Shown: positions 32,032 through 40,959 of the stretch, one piece after another | Layout of the letters: the number at the start of each line of letters is the position of its first letter | Numbering within the stretch: the first letter of the stretch is position 1 | NCBI GenBank assembly: GCA_013215165.1 | Contig: JABSRG010000028.1 | Span: forward strand, 1-40,959 | Length of the DNA: 40,959 bases | Direction: 5' to 3' | DNA from: Opitutales bacterium | GTDB lineage: Bacteria; Verrucomicrobiota; Verrucomicrobiia; Opitutales; JABSRG01 | Notes under the pieces: model-generated | The model's input: only the letters and a program-made list of their open reading frames with translations | What the model was told of the DNA's origin: nothing | Database searches by the model: none | Position numbers and translations under genes: made by a program

Positions 32032-33126
32032 ATGGAATCTGCTTCTTCTCTGAAATCTCCAGAGCCCCAGCTCGCAATCAACGTGCGGCAGCTGGCGAAG
32101 CGTTTTGGGCGGATGACGGCGGTAGAAGATGTGACTTTCCAAATGAAACCGGGTGAGATTGTCGGCTTTTTGGGTCCCAATGGTGCTGGCAAAAGTACCA
32201 CGATGCGGATCCTCGCAGGGCTGATGGTTGCCGATGCGGGCGAGGCCTACGTGATGGGAGAAAATGTCGCGGTGCATCCAGAACGTATTAAGGCACGGCT
32301 GGCATACATGCCTGAGAATAATCCGCTGCCGGAAGACATGCGTGTGAGCGAATACCTACGTTTTCGCGCATGTTTAAAGCGCATCCCCAGAAAGCTGCAA
32401 AGCAAGCGCGTTAACGCTGTGATGGATCAGTGCGACCTTCAGCGCAAAGCCCGGCGCAAATTGATAGGCACGCTATCAAAAGGTTTCCGGCAGCGTGTCG
32501 GAATCGCCGATGCGCTCCTAGCTGAGCCGGATGTGATCATTATGGATGAGCCCACAATTGGTCTAGATCCGCATCAAATACATGCTATGCGTGAGCTGAT
32601 TGATAGCCTGCGAGGTCAGATTTCAGTCATCCTATCATCTCATATTCTTCCCGAGATCGAAGCCTGCTGTGACAAAGTCATCATTATCAATCATGGCCGG
32701 GTGGTGGCGCAGGGTACGACTGAGGAGTTACGCCAGACTTATCTCCCAGGCAAACGATTCGAACTGGTAGTTTCAGGCCAACCGGGAGAATTTTCGCAGC
32801 GGCTCAAGTCTGAGTTGGGCTGCGATTGTGAAGAGGTGGAGGTAGCACCTGAGACGACTGACGGGTTCTCTAGATTTCGCATTGAAGCGTCAGAAGGTTC
32901 AGCTCTACAAGGCGAGAAGATCGCGCAGCTGTTGCTCCATTTGGAAACCTGCAAGACGCGTGAACTTCGTGCCATCACCCCAACGCTTGAGGAAGTATTT
33001 ATGCAGGCCACACGTCGGAGTTGGGAACAACGTGGGATGCCATCGGGAATGACGCAGCCGCTGTTTACGGGGGAGCAAAAAGTGGAGGCGGCTTTGGCCA
33101 AGGAGGCAAACGACAGCGATGCGTAA
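32032..33126 (+). CDS. ABC transporter ATP-binding protein (GldA-like)
   Basis: A 364-residue ABC-2-type ATPase. It has Walker A GFLGPNGAGKSTTMRILAG, the Q-loop region RLAYMPENNPLPEDM, the signature LSKGFRQRVGIADALLAEP (LSKG for LSGG), Walker B VIIMDEPTIGLDP and the H-loop LSSHILPE. A C-terminal regulatory extension of about 120 residues follows. It most resembles the ATPase of Gld-type systems (GldA) and of the multidrug or copper NosF type. The ATG at 32032 is preferred over an upstream TTG. The stop overlaps the permease gene by eight bases, and the following genes show which machine it drives. Confidence 0.92.
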   Translation: MESASSLKSPEPQLAINVRQLAKRFGRMTAVEDVTFQMKPGEIVGFLGPNGAGKSTTMRILAGLMVADAGEAYVMGENVAVHPERIKARLAYMPENNPLPEDMRVSEYLRFRACLKRIPRKLQSKRVNAVMDQCDLQRKARRKLIGTLSKGFRQRVGIADALLAEPDVIIMDEPTIGLDPHQIHAMRELIDSLRGQISVILSSHILPEIEACCDKVIIINHGRVVAQGTTEELRQTYLPGKRFELVVSGQPGEFSQRLKSELGCDCEEVEVAPETTDGFSRFRIEASEGSALQGEKIAQLLLHLETCKTRELRAITPTLEEVFMQATRRSWEQRGMPSGMTQPLFTGEQKVEAALAKEANDSDA

Positions 33127-33889
33127 CACTTTTCTCATTTTTCGCCACGAGTTAAGAATGCTCGTGATTGCCCCGTCCACTTATGTCGCCAGCGTTTTAT
33201 TTTTGGCGCTCATGGCTCTGGTCTACTGGTCTATCGTTCGCGATCTGACACTGGTGGCCTCTGAGGATCTACCTACCACGGAGTTTTTCCGCAATTTTTG
33301 GTTTCCCTGCCTATTCGTTGTGCCGCTGCTCACTATGAAAAGCTTAGCTGAAGAACGGCGGACGGGAACGCTTAGCACGTTGCTCACGACTCAGGTGGGG
33401 CCGGGTGCTGTGGTGGTGGGTAAATTTTTGGCGGCTTACATTCTCTATTGTGGCCTCTGGGCACTCACGATGATTTTTCCGCAGATTTTTCTTTGGCGGC
33501 AGCCCGATGCCAGCTTTGGAGGGCAACTCCTTGACTGGGCTCCCGTCCTGGGCGGGCTATCTTTTGTATGGTTCAGTGGCTTGTTATTTATAGCCGTGGG
33601 TATCTTTGCTAGCAGCCTGACTCGGTCTCAATTGGTCGCAGGGATGCTAACGTTTACGCTGCTTTTCCTCATCATCGTCTTGGCCAACCTATTGAACAAC
33701 ATTCCTCTAGATCTGGAGAACAGCGGATTTACCCAGCTTTTGAACGAGCCCTTGGCTTATCTAAGAATCACCCAGCACCTGGAGGATTTTTCCAGAGGCA
33801 TCTTCGATTCACGCCCTGTTTTTTACTACAGTAGCATGTCTGCTTTGCTCTTGGCCCTGGCATCCATCAACGTCGAGGCAAGAGCTTAA
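33119..33889 (+). CDS. ABC-2 type permease (GldF-like)
   Basis: A 256-residue integral membrane protein with about six membrane segments, including YVASVLFLALMALVYWSIV, LFVVPLLTMKSLAEERRTGT (the conserved MxxxAEERRxGTL motif of ABC-2 permeases), VVVGKFLAAYILYCGLWAL, VWFSGLLFIAVGIFASSLT and LVAGMLTFTLLFLIIVLANLL. This matches GldF-type permeases of the Gld system. The start overlaps the ATPase gene by eight bases and GldG follows after six bases, so a coupled operon is clear. What it moves is unknown. Confidence 0.92.
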   Translation: MRNTFLIFRHELRMLVIAPSTYVASVLFLALMALVYWSIVRDLTLVASEDLPTTEFFRNFWFPCLFVVPLLTMKSLAEERRTGTLSTLLTTQVGPGAVVVGKFLAAYILYCGLWALTMIFPQIFLWRQPDASFGGQLLDWAPVLGGLSFVWFSGLLFIAVGIFASSLTRSQLVAGMLTFTLLFLIIVLANLLNNIPLDLENSGFTQLLNEPLAYLRITQHLEDFSRGIFDSRPVFYYSSMSALLLALASINVEARA

Positions 33890-33895
33890 ACGATC

Positions 33896-35359
33896 ATGTC
33901 AGGCATCACCACATTTACCTGGGTAAAACGCATCAAGTTGGTCAATCGCTGGCTTCAGGGCATATTGGCGACCGCGTTTATTGTCGGGCTCAATTTCTTG
34001 GCTTCCGAAGCTTATTGGCGCAGTGACCTCACCATGAACGCGCGGTATTCTCTATCTCCGGAGAGCGCTGCCTTGGTCAAGGCTCTGGCAACTCCGGTCG
34101 AAGTCATCGTCACGCTCACGGAGCAGGCAGATGAGAATATTTATAATGATGTGCGTAGGATGCTGGACGAGTATGCGCAAACCAGCCAAGCCGAGGGTGA
34201 TGGGAGTCTGTCGGTCGAGTATGTTGATATATACCGTCAGCGGGCCCGAGCTCAGGAGCTCGTCAGCCTGCATGGTCTCGACTCGGAGAATGCTATACTT
34301 TTCGTGAGTGGGGAGCGTCGCCGTCGGATTGATCACAGTAAGCTCTACGAGGTGAATGAGGAGGGAGAAATCACCGGATTTAATGGTGAAGAAGTCTTCA
34401 CAGCTGCCTTGTCCGAAGTGTCACGCGAAACACAGCCCAAACTCTATTTTCTTGTGGGGCACGGCGAGATGAGCTTGGACCAGATCGACCCCGCACGTGG
34501 GCTCTCTCGATTAAAACAGTATCTGCTCGAACGCGGGTTCGAGCTGGCGGCGCTCGATATTTCAACAGTCAGTTCGATTCCAGGGGATGCCGATGCCGTG
34601 GTATCCGTGGGTGCTCAGGCACCGATTTCTGGGCGTGCTGCCGAAGTATTGCGTGCTTACCTGGAGGATCAGGGTTGTTTGATCGTTTTTCTCACGCCGT
34701 ACCTGACGCACGGCTTTGATGGGCTGTTTTATGATTGGGGAGTGTTGGCGGACGACCGCATTATTGTGGAGCGGAACCCTCAGGCGAAGATCTCGGGAGG
34801 GGACAGCCTCATCCGCAGGTTCTCCCCAGATCATCCGATTTCGAGTTTCCTAATTGAGTATCAACTCTCAATTCTGACGGGATCCACCCGACCGGTGCGG
34901 CCTCATCCGGGTGCACCCATGGATGATAGCTTGAGTGTTCAAGCTATTATGGCTTCGTCTGACCAAAGTTGGGGAGAACGGTCGACCCAGGCTACGGATC
35001 CAGAGTTTGATCCTCGGGTGGACCTTGCCGGACCGGTGCCCTTGGCTTGCATCGCTGAGCGTGTGGTGGGTTCAGATCTCGGTCTTTCACTGACTGGTGG
35101 TCGGCTAGCAGTCTTTGGTAACGCTGACATGTTGGCCAACGGGCGCCTAGATGCATACGGGAACCGTGTGTTAATGAGCAACGTCTTCAATTGGGCTGTG
35201 GAGCGCAACGAGCTCCTATCGATCCCGCCACGGCCTATCCAGGAATACAAACTCGTGATTGCAGATCCCGACTTAAGCAGTCTCTTGCTCTGGTTCATGA
35301 TCGTTCCTGGAACGGTTGGCCTCTTTGGGGTATCTATCTTAAGCCTGCGCCGATTCTAA
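33896..35359 (+). CDS. GldG-like auxiliary ABC transport protein
   Basis: A 487-residue protein with an N-terminal membrane segment (GILATAFIVGLNFLASEAY), a large extracytoplasmic region and a final membrane segment (LLLWFMIVPGTVGLFGVSILSLRRF). The early segment MNARYSLSPESAALVKALATPVEVIVTL is the mark of the GldG/ABC_transp_aux family (thioredoxin-like then Rossmann-like folds). YFLVGHGEMSLD continues the family pattern. GldG with GldF and GldA forms an ABC complex needed for gliding in Bacteroidota. In other phyla, related proteins occur without gliding and their task is unknown. Confidence 0.88.
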   Translation: MSGITTFTWVKRIKLVNRWLQGILATAFIVGLNFLASEAYWRSDLTMNARYSLSPESAALVKALATPVEVIVTLTEQADENIYNDVRRMLDEYAQTSQAEGDGSLSVEYVDIYRQRARAQELVSLHGLDSENAILFVSGERRRRIDHSKLYEVNEEGEITGFNGEEVFTAALSEVSRETQPKLYFLVGHGEMSLDQIDPARGLSRLKQYLLERGFELAALDISTVSSIPGDADAVVSVGAQAPISGRAAEVLRAYLEDQGCLIVFLTPYLTHGFDGLFYDWGVLADDRIIVERNPQAKISGGDSLIRRFSPDHPISSFLIEYQLSILTGSTRPVRPHPGAPMDDSLSVQAIMASSDQSWGERSTQATDPEFDPRVDLAGPVPLACIAERVVGSDLGLSLTGGRLAVFGNADMLANGRLDAYGNRVLMSNVFNWAVERNELLSIPPRPIQEYKLVIADPDLSSLLLWFMIVPGTVGLFGVSILSLRRF

Positions 35360-35365
35360 GTCCTC

Positions 35366-37339
35366 ATGCGTCTCAAGCTCACAGTCGTTCTCTTTATAGC
35401 CAATTTGTTGGTGTTTGGTCTAATCATCTATCGAGATGCAGCAAGCAGCGGATCGTCGGATAATACCACGCGCGGAATTGTGGGGCCTGAGGTGCAGGAT
35501 GCGGTTGGCCTAACGCTTGCCGCACGGGGTGAAGATGGTCTCATTCAGTCGCGCCGTTCTTTTTCCCTGGATGGAGACCAGTGGGTCCTGACTGAACCTT
35601 TAGACTGGCCGGCGCGGCGCGATGCTGTGGAACGCATTCTGGCTCAGCTACAGTTTGTTCAGCCTGAGATTCAGTTTGATCTCGATGAAATTGAGCGCGC
35701 CGGTAAGACGCTTGCCGACTATGGGTTAGAACCTGCACGCATCGAGCTGGGGATTGAACTCCCGGACGGAGAGACCTTAGCCGTTAAGGTGGGTGCGCCG
35801 ACTGAGATCGGTGATCGCGTCTACGTCTTGGGGACGGATCAGAGGACCGTGCATGTGACTTCGAGGAGCTTGTTATCGAGTCTGGTAGTCGATCTTGAAT
35901 CACTGCGCGATGCCCGGATTTTCCGCATTCCAGATTACGAAGTGAGACAGTTGGTGATGCGTGTCACAACGAATGGGGACCTTACCGTACGGCTGGCGCG
36001 CCAACAGACTCTGTGGAAATTTGAGGCACCGATCGAAGTCGATGCCGACCGGGGTATGGTTGAAAATACTCTCCAACAGCTGAATACCCTCGAAGCCATC
36101 CGCTTTCTGGATGCGGGCGAGGTCGCCGGATCTGCGACAATTGTGGACCCCCTCTTACGTATTACATTAGAAGGCAGTCGGGGTCGGGAAACGCTCATTT
36201 TAGGTGAGCCACCCAATGGCAAAACAGGCGTATATCTAGGACAACGTGCAGATCGCGATAGCCTCTTTCTCGTTCCCTCGGAGCCTTTTGATACATTACT
36301 CACTGCTCAGAGGGCTCTGCGGGATCGCGACTTCCTGCAGGTCGATCTAGAAGCGGTTACGGGTGTGACCCTTGAGCGCGAAGGGAATGTTTCACTCCGC
36401 CGCTTAGAGAATGGCTTGTGGCAGGTTTTGGACTCGGCGGGAGGTGAGGGGATAATCCCTTATGATGCAGATCTGCCGACCGTTGCACGTTTGATGGGTT
36501 CACTCTCAGGCGTACGCGCAATAGAGTTTGTGAGTGATGTACCAACTGAGAGTGATCTAGATCGTTTTGGCCTGGTTCCACCTGTCTGGGAAATATTGAT
36601 AGAGCAGGGAGACGCCGCTCCGATAACATTTTTGGTGGGTAAAGAAGGGTTGCTTCTCGATGGCACGCCCATTGTTTACGGAAAACGCGCTGACGAACCC
36701 TTCGTCTATGCGCTACCACGTCAGGTGACAGCCCCCTGGATCCTCGACCCGCTTTACTACCGAAACCGAGTCATCCAAAGTCTCTCACCGCAGATTCAGA
36801 TTTCGGCGCTACGGGTAGAGCGACTCATTGAGGGAGAAGCTGAAGTTTTATTGTCTGAGCAAATAGATCCACTTACGGAGACCTGGCCCATACATATCGA
36901 AAATTGGCCGACGGATGTGCAGGGTCCTTTCTTCGATTTGATCGAAATGTTGGGCCGCGTTGAGGTGTCTCGATTTCTCGACGATTCATTCGAGATGGAC
37001 GGCGTAAGTGTTGAGGACGGCGTGGAGCCATGGTCATTGAAGCTTACTTACACACTCGCGTTACCCACGGATCAGGATGCATTTCGCTTGGAGGATCGTT
37101 CTCTTTTCTTCACCCGGCGACTGTCGGGCTCTTTCCAGGCCGGGGGGAGCCCTTGGCTGGATGCGGTTTTCCAGGTGTCACCCGATATGATCGACGCGCT
37201 CCACCAGCTTTTCTTTGAGCGCAAACCATCTGAGCTTTACCGCCCTCCTGCGGTTGAAGGTGTTCCGGTAACATCGGAAGAAACTTCGCAACCTGAGGAA
37301 CTTGGCGCGCCCGATGCGGACAATTCAGCCTTGGAATGA
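35366..37339 (+). CDS. DUF4340 domain protein, GldG partner
   Basis: A 657-residue protein with one N-terminal membrane anchor (LTVVLFIANLLVFGLIIYRD). An extracytoplasmic part follows, made of repeated DUF4340-type units: an acidic QWVLTEPLDWPARRDAVERILAQL near residue 70, LADYGLEPARIELGIELPDGETLAVKVG near 115, and similar sets around residues 215-300 and 340-440 (for example DRFGLVPPVWEILI...FLVGKEG). Such genes usually follow GldG-like genes. The role is unknown, possibly a periplasmic scaffold. It starts six bases after GldG and overlaps the AsmA-like gene by ATGA. Confidence 0.85.
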   Translation: MRLKLTVVLFIANLLVFGLIIYRDAASSGSSDNTTRGIVGPEVQDAVGLTLAARGEDGLIQSRRSFSLDGDQWVLTEPLDWPARRDAVERILAQLQFVQPEIQFDLDEIERAGKTLADYGLEPARIELGIELPDGETLAVKVGAPTEIGDRVYVLGTDQRTVHVTSRSLLSSLVVDLESLRDARIFRIPDYEVRQLVMRVTTNGDLTVRLARQQTLWKFEAPIEVDADRGMVENTLQQLNTLEAIRFLDAGEVAGSATIVDPLLRITLEGSRGRETLILGEPPNGKTGVYLGQRADRDSLFLVPSEPFDTLLTAQRALRDRDFLQVDLEAVTGVTLEREGNVSLRRLENGLWQVLDSAGGEGIIPYDADLPTVARLMGSLSGVRAIEFVSDVPTESDLDRFGLVPPVWEILIEQGDAAPITFLVGKEGLLLDGTPIVYGKRADEPFVYALPRQVTAPWILDPLYYRNRVIQSLSPQIQISALRVERLIEGEAEVLLSEQIDPLTETWPIHIENWPTDVQGPFFDLIEMLGRVEVSRFLDDSFEMDGVSVEDGVEPWSLKLTYTLALPTDQDAFRLEDRSLFFTRRLSGSFQAGGSPWLDAVFQVSPDMIDALHQLFFERKPSELYRPPAVEGVPVTSEETSQPEELGAPDADNSALE

Positions 37340-40059
37340 TCGTCAAAACCAGTCGCCTGTGCCTCCACTGCTTGCTCTGGGCATTCACGGGTTTTCTGGC
37401 AGTTTTGTTAATCGGACAGATCTATCTAGCTTGGAACTTGTGGCGCCACGATCGAGTTGTTCTCCCGGCTCCCATGGTCTCATGGGTACTGAGTCGCTAT
37501 ACAGCGCCCTTTACCCTAGAGATCGAGTCTGCGGCGTTCCGCACCGACGGTGTTGGGTATATCGAAAATATTGAGCTGTTCTATCCCGGTGATCAGTCAC
37601 CTTCGCTGCGTATCGGGTCGATAGCAGCTGACCTCGATTTAGGAGCGATGCTTTTCATGCGCGCGCGTCCTGAATGGTTGAGCATGGATGAGGTGGAGAT
37701 AGCGCTCCCGGCTATCGTTTCTCCGACAGGTGTACGCGAGGTTTTGGTCAGCAATGGATCTATCAGGCTTTCCCGTAAAGCTCTCGGGTTCTCGATCGAT
37801 CATGCGATTTTCTTTTCTGAGCATCTAAAGGCTGTTGTGGCAGGAGTGGTGGAACCGCGCTGGTTTCCTCGGTGGGTGTTGGGTGCACAGCAGGAAACCG
37901 AGGGACCGACTGCTCCGCGTGAAGTTACCGAATGGATGCATCAATGGCTCAATCTGCTTAGTCAGCTGCGCCGTGTAGATCGCCCGGTAATTCTTCTTAA
38001 AGCCGGTATCGAGGACACGCGACAGACGGTGTCACTGTTCGCCAGTGCGCTGGGGGTCGAGCAGCTTCCAGGTGGATTGGAGATCGGGCGCACTTTACTT
38101 GAATTTGAAATATCATGGGATACTGAACAGATCGATGCCCCTGAGCTCCGCGCTGAGATTGAGTCATTGAAATGGGGAGACAGGGTCGCCTTTAATCGCT
38201 TACAACTCCGTGGCGTCTGGGACGCGCCTATCGTTGAAGGCACGGTAAATTCGGCATGGAAACCCGGATTGCTGGATGTCGCTGCCGAAACACTGGAGCT
38301 GCCCTGGCTGGATAAGCCCGTCGATTGGATGCAGGGTCGTTTTTCTCTACCAGACGGGGATTTGAAGCGCATTTCGTCAGATATCGATCTGACCTGGATG
38401 GATGCTCGGATTGCGCTTTCTGGTGAGATTGATGTGGCCCAACAAGCTGGCGAACTTGCCCTGAGCCTGAGAAATCTTGGCTTGTCTGCAATCGATTCGA
38501 TCGCCTTCGAGGTTCCTGAGAGCCTTCTCAGTGCCGTGGAGTTTTCTAGTTTATCAGGAGATGCAGACATCACGCTTAGTTCAGGTTGGGATTTAGACCA
38601 TGTGAGTTTCGATATTGCATCCGGTCCCGCAGTATACCACGGCGTGCAGGTTCATAACTTGGTCGCTGAGGGCGAGTTCGCGAACAAAGTGGTACAGCTC
38701 AATCGGTTTGATGTAGATGGGGAAGCAATCGAAGCCTCGGGTTCTCTGGATTTTGATTTGGACTCGAGAGAGTTAGAGCTGTTCGCTCAAGTAGAGACAG
38801 TTCCGACGCTCATCAATTCCTGGTTTCCAAGCTGGTGGGCTGACATATGGAAAGACTTCACCTTTGACGCGGATGTACCGGCTCGAGGCGACCTGCATCT
38901 CAAAACTCAGATAGGAGTCCGCTATCAGACAAAGTTTTTCGTCGGGGCTGAATTTGATCGAGCCGCTTATGGCGGGGCTTGGGTTCAAGGAGGCTCCGCA
39001 AAAGTACATGGCCGGGCGAAATATACCGAGGTCTACGATATCGATTTCCTGGCTGAGGACGGAAACGGCCAAGGGCGCCTCTCGTGGACATTCTTGCCCG
39101 ATCGCTCCGCTCTGCATGCCTTGGAATATGATTTTCAGGGCGCGGTGATGCCCTCAATGGTGGAGGCCGTTTTACCTGATTCACTGAGATTCATCCCAGC
39201 AGCATTTGAATTTGAATCGAAGCCGTTTTTCAGTGCTTCAGGACTGGTGTATGGCAATCGAGTGCGCTTCGAAGAGCGGCTGCTTCCGGAGCAGCATCAG
39301 ATAACGCTGCAGTCCAGCGGACCCGGTCGAGCCTACGGGGTAGGCATGGACAGGGGGCTGCTCGAAGTCCTAGCAGATCGTCGTAAAATAGAGGTGGCCC
39401 TCATCGATGTTGAAATGGGAGGCGGAACGGCAGGGGGGACGCTCACCTTTAATTATGGGGGTGAGGAGGAGACCATGGCTGTTGACGTGGAGATAATGAA
39501 TTTTCAAAAGGATCGTCTATTCGACGTATTTCCCATCTTGATCGCGGAGGTAGAGGCGGTAGCGGCTGTCGATCCTGATCCTCGTGCGAATATCGATCTA
39601 CGTCTAAAGAGTGTGGGGCCCTTGGGGGATTTGTTTGGGCAGACCGGATCGGGCCATTTAGAAGTCTATGATGAGGGTTTCGCTAAAACTCGAGTGTTTG
39701 GAGGCATCACAGGAATGCTAGAGAACACCGCATTTCCCATCGGCTCCCTATCCATTCATCGGCTGAAAACCGACTTCGATCTTAAGGGCGACACGATTCA
39801 TCTCACGCGTATTGACGGAGAGGGCCCGGGAGCACGACTCAATGGAAGTGGCACTTATAACCTGATCGAGGATTATCTTGACCTGAAAGTGCGCCTGCGA
39901 CCCGGCAATATGGCAGAGACCCCAATTTATAGTTTGTTCGCAGCTTTGCTCAGGCCGGTGACGGCGGCGATGCCAATCCGGATCTGGGGAAAAATGGGTG
40001 AGCCTCAATGGTCATTTGACGCCCCACCCGCGGCCGAATCCGAGCCAGATGAGCTTTAA
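37336..40059 (+). CDS. AsmA-like protein with a C-terminal AsmA_2/YhdP-type region
   Basis: A 907-residue protein with one N-terminal membrane segment (LCLHCLLWAFTGFLAVLLIGQIYLAW) and a long beta-rich periplasmic part. The C-terminal third has the AsmA_2/YhdP pattern: LRLKSVGPLGDLFGQTGSGHLEVYDEG, ITGMLENTAFPIGSLSIHRLKTDF, RIDGEGPGARLNGSGTYNLIEDYLDLKVRLRP and IRIWGKMGEPQWSFD. AsmA-like proteins (YhdP, TamB and others) form long beta-groove bridges that move phospholipid to the outer membrane. The ATGA overlap with the DUF4340 gene ties it to the Gld-type ABC operon. A role in lipid or lipoprotein transport for the operon is inference. Confidence 0.85.
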   Translation: MIVKTSRLCLHCLLWAFTGFLAVLLIGQIYLAWNLWRHDRVVLPAPMVSWVLSRYTAPFTLEIESAAFRTDGVGYIENIELFYPGDQSPSLRIGSIAADLDLGAMLFMRARPEWLSMDEVEIALPAIVSPTGVREVLVSNGSIRLSRKALGFSIDHAIFFSEHLKAVVAGVVEPRWFPRWVLGAQQETEGPTAPREVTEWMHQWLNLLSQLRRVDRPVILLKAGIEDTRQTVSLFASALGVEQLPGGLEIGRTLLEFEISWDTEQIDAPELRAEIESLKWGDRVAFNRLQLRGVWDAPIVEGTVNSAWKPGLLDVAAETLELPWLDKPVDWMQGRFSLPDGDLKRISSDIDLTWMDARIALSGEIDVAQQAGELALSLRNLGLSAIDSIAFEVPESLLSAVEFSSLSGDADITLSSGWDLDHVSFDIASGPAVYHGVQVHNLVAEGEFANKVVQLNRFDVDGEAIEASGSLDFDLDSRELELFAQVETVPTLINSWFPSWWADIWKDFTFDADVPARGDLHLKTQIGVRYQTKFFVGAEFDRAAYGGAWVQGGSAKVHGRAKYTEVYDIDFLAEDGNGQGRLSWTFLPDRSALHALEYDFQGAVMPSMVEAVLPDSLRFIPAAFEFESKPFFSASGLVYGNRVRFEERLLPEQHQITLQSSGPGRAYGVGMDRGLLEVLADRRKIEVALIDVEMGGGTAGGTLTFNYGGEEETMAVDVEIMNFQKDRLFDVFPILIAEVEAVAAVDPDPRANIDLRLKSVGPLGDLFGQTGSGHLEVYDEGFAKTRVFGGITGMLENTAFPIGSLSIHRLKTDFDLKGDTIHLTRIDGEGPGARLNGSGTYNLIEDYLDLKVRLRPGNMAETPIYSLFAALLRPVTAAMPIRIWGKMGEPQWSFDAPPAAESEPDEL

Positions 40060-40195
40060 GAATTTTTGTAAAATTTCGAAACTAGGCTTTGCTTTGAAGG
40101 CTGCTTCGCCGACCTGAATTGAAACTGATATGCAACTTCCTACGGCAAATCGTTGTCGTGTATTCATACCAGGCCAAATTGAAGACTGAACTAAC

Positions 40196-40678
40196 GTGAA
40201 ATCCATCACGCATACATCCCTCATTCTAATGCGTCATGGCGAGGCAGGACACGCCAGTCAGGACGCGATGCGTGCATTGACGGATGCCGGAAGACAGGAA
40301 GTGGAAACGGCTGTCCAGGCGGTTACAGAGAGATTTAAGCTTGGCAGCAGTGCGCACCTAATTTCCAGCCCCTATGAACGAGCGAGACAGACTGCCGCGA
40401 TTTGGCATCGGGAGCTCGGATTACGAGGCGAAGTGGAGGTCGATGAAAATACCACGCCCGAGGGTAATGCGATCCGATTTAGCCGTCGCATGAAAGAACA
40501 GAGTAACACCTGGATCTTGTGCTCACATTTTCCCTTTGTTCCTGAGCTAGCTTCTTTTCTTCTCACTGGTCGAAAGGATGGCATTTACCTGACCATCCAC
40601 ACCGGTTGCGCTCTGCTGCTAGAACCGACCGGTGAACTCGGTGCGCCGGGGAGCTATCGATTGAGCGCTCAGATCTAA
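40196..40678 (+). CDS. sixA: SixA-like histidine phosphatase
   Basis: A 160-residue protein of the histidine phosphatase superfamily. The catalytic RHG motif is in LILMRHGEAGH (His14), and a second His is in WILCSHFPFVPEL. ISSPYERARQTA and an acidic ENTTPEGNA are also typical. Short SixA-type enzymes remove phosphate from phospho-histidine proteins. The start is GTG at 40196, since the first internal ATG would fall at the RHG motif. A 136-bp gap divides it from the AsmA-like gene. It converges with the DUF1854 fragment, overlapping by four bases. Its link to kinase or PTS proteins in this organism is not visible. Confidence 0.85.
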   Translation: MKSITHTSLILMRHGEAGHASQDAMRALTDAGRQEVETAVQAVTERFKLGSSAHLISSPYERARQTAAIWHRELGLRGEVEVDENTTPEGNAIRFSRRMKEQSNTWILCSHFPFVPELASFLLTGRKDGIYLTIHTGCALLLEPTGELGAPGSYRLSAQI

Positions 40679-40893
40679 TCAATGTAGATCGACAGTCGGT
40701 GACGCGAACGACGATCGAGGGATTGCGGGTCGTTGATCTGATATAAGTCTCCCGCAAGATCTTTGATGAGGACGGTCCCATCGGGAAGAACGCGCGGGTG
40801 GCTATCCAGCATCGTCTGGAAGCTTCGAGGTCCTCGGTTCGTTTCCACGCGCCAGGTGCGCAATTCAAAATCCCGATCTATTTTCACAGCCAT
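40675..40893 (-). pseudogene. DUF1854-like C-terminal fragment cut by the edge repeat
   Basis: A 72-residue frame containing FELRTWRVETNRGPRSFQTM, LDSHPRVLPDGTVLIKDLAGDLYQI and ND-QSLDRRSR. This matches the last part of DUF1854 domains (W-V-TdRG-r-F...lpdG-llI-D--G--Y-i-D...LD--Sr). DUF1854 proteins are usually longer at the N-terminus. Here the first few codons (MAV) come from the terminal repeat, and the normal upstream part is missing. It is therefore probably a gene whose 5' end was replaced when the repeat inserted. Some DUF1854 proteins sit near cyanophycin or ABC transporter genes; nothing of that kind is here. Confidence 0.6.
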
Positions 40894-40957
40894 CCCATAG
40901 GGATGCGCTAAAAAATTAAAAAGTGGTTGGCTTTGGCGGACTTCCGATCAAGGAAGT
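40884..40957. repeat. Right copy of the window-edge inverted repeat
   Basis: Reverse complement of positions 1-74 with one difference. It contains the same two hairpins (around 40888-40909 and ACTTCC-gatcaa-GGAAGT at 40940-40957). The boundary with unique DNA is the same as on the left (TCACAGCC). It truncates the DUF1854-like gene. Together with the left copy it suggests that the same element lies beyond both edges of the window. Confidence 0.85.
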
Positions 40958-40959
40958 CA

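Overview
The window reads like chromosomal DNA of a marine-type Verrucomicrobiota bacterium, probably of the Opitutales/Puniceicoccales group. This is inference from gene content and protein style: a long YidC straight after rpmH-rnpA, a plant/cyanobacterial-like GlgC, a Gld-type ABC operon, McsA-McsB-ClpC, and many REP-like hairpin repeats. Almost all of it is ordinary, densely packed coding sequence. No rRNA, tRNA, CRISPR array, prophage or complete transposon was recognised.

Layout. Positions 1-74 and 40884-40957 are near-identical inverted copies of one repeat. Each appears to cut off the gene next to it: a hotdog-fold protein on the left and a DUF1854-like protein on the right. The window therefore looks like the unique sequence between two copies of a dispersed element. 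0.9-5.3 kb (+): rpmH, rnpA, yidC, yebC, msrB, msrA. 5.35-7.2 kb (-): rpsT, a divergent RluA-type pseudouridine synthase, kdsB. 7.5-8.1 kb (+): a vapBC toxin-antitoxin pair. 8.1-11.5 kb (-): glmS overlapping trpE. 11.7-14 kb (+): glgC and a tandem-domain universal stress protein. 14.05-17.4 kb (+): a multi-PAS hybrid histidine kinase broken by a perfect 11-bp tandem duplication. 17.5-18.2 kb (-): a second vapBC with a frameshifted toxin. 18.3-22.5 kb (-): mcsA-mcsB-clpC, a protein-arginine-phosphorylation and unfoldase operon. 22.7-24.2 kb (-): purH. 24.3-26.6 kb (+): a PD-(D/E)XK nuclease fused to an XPD/DinG-like helicase that lacks the iron-sulfur cysteines. 26.8-28.5 kb (+): an SCO1-like protein overlapping a His-rich membrane-anchored protein. 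28.5-29.1 kb: a repeat-rich gap. 29.1-29.9 kb (-): cysH. 30.2-30.6 kb (+): a DUF2237 protein. 30.6-31.9 kb (-): thyA-folA. 32-40 kb (+): a five-gene coupled envelope operon (ABC ATPase, ABC-2 permease, GldG-like, DUF4340, AsmA-like), then a SixA-like phosphatase.

Cooperating genes: ThyA and DHFR close the folate cycle. MsrA and MsrB repair the two methionine sulfoxide epimers. McsA/McsB would tag proteins with phospho-arginine for ClpC. The Gld-type ABC proteins and the AsmA-like protein are probably one envelope machine. The best leads are the Gld-AsmA operon, the cysteine-free nuclease-helicase, the 11-bp duplication in the kinase, McsAB-ClpC outside Firmicutes, and two dispersed hairpin repeat families. 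None of these is demonstrably a wholly new system from sequence alone.
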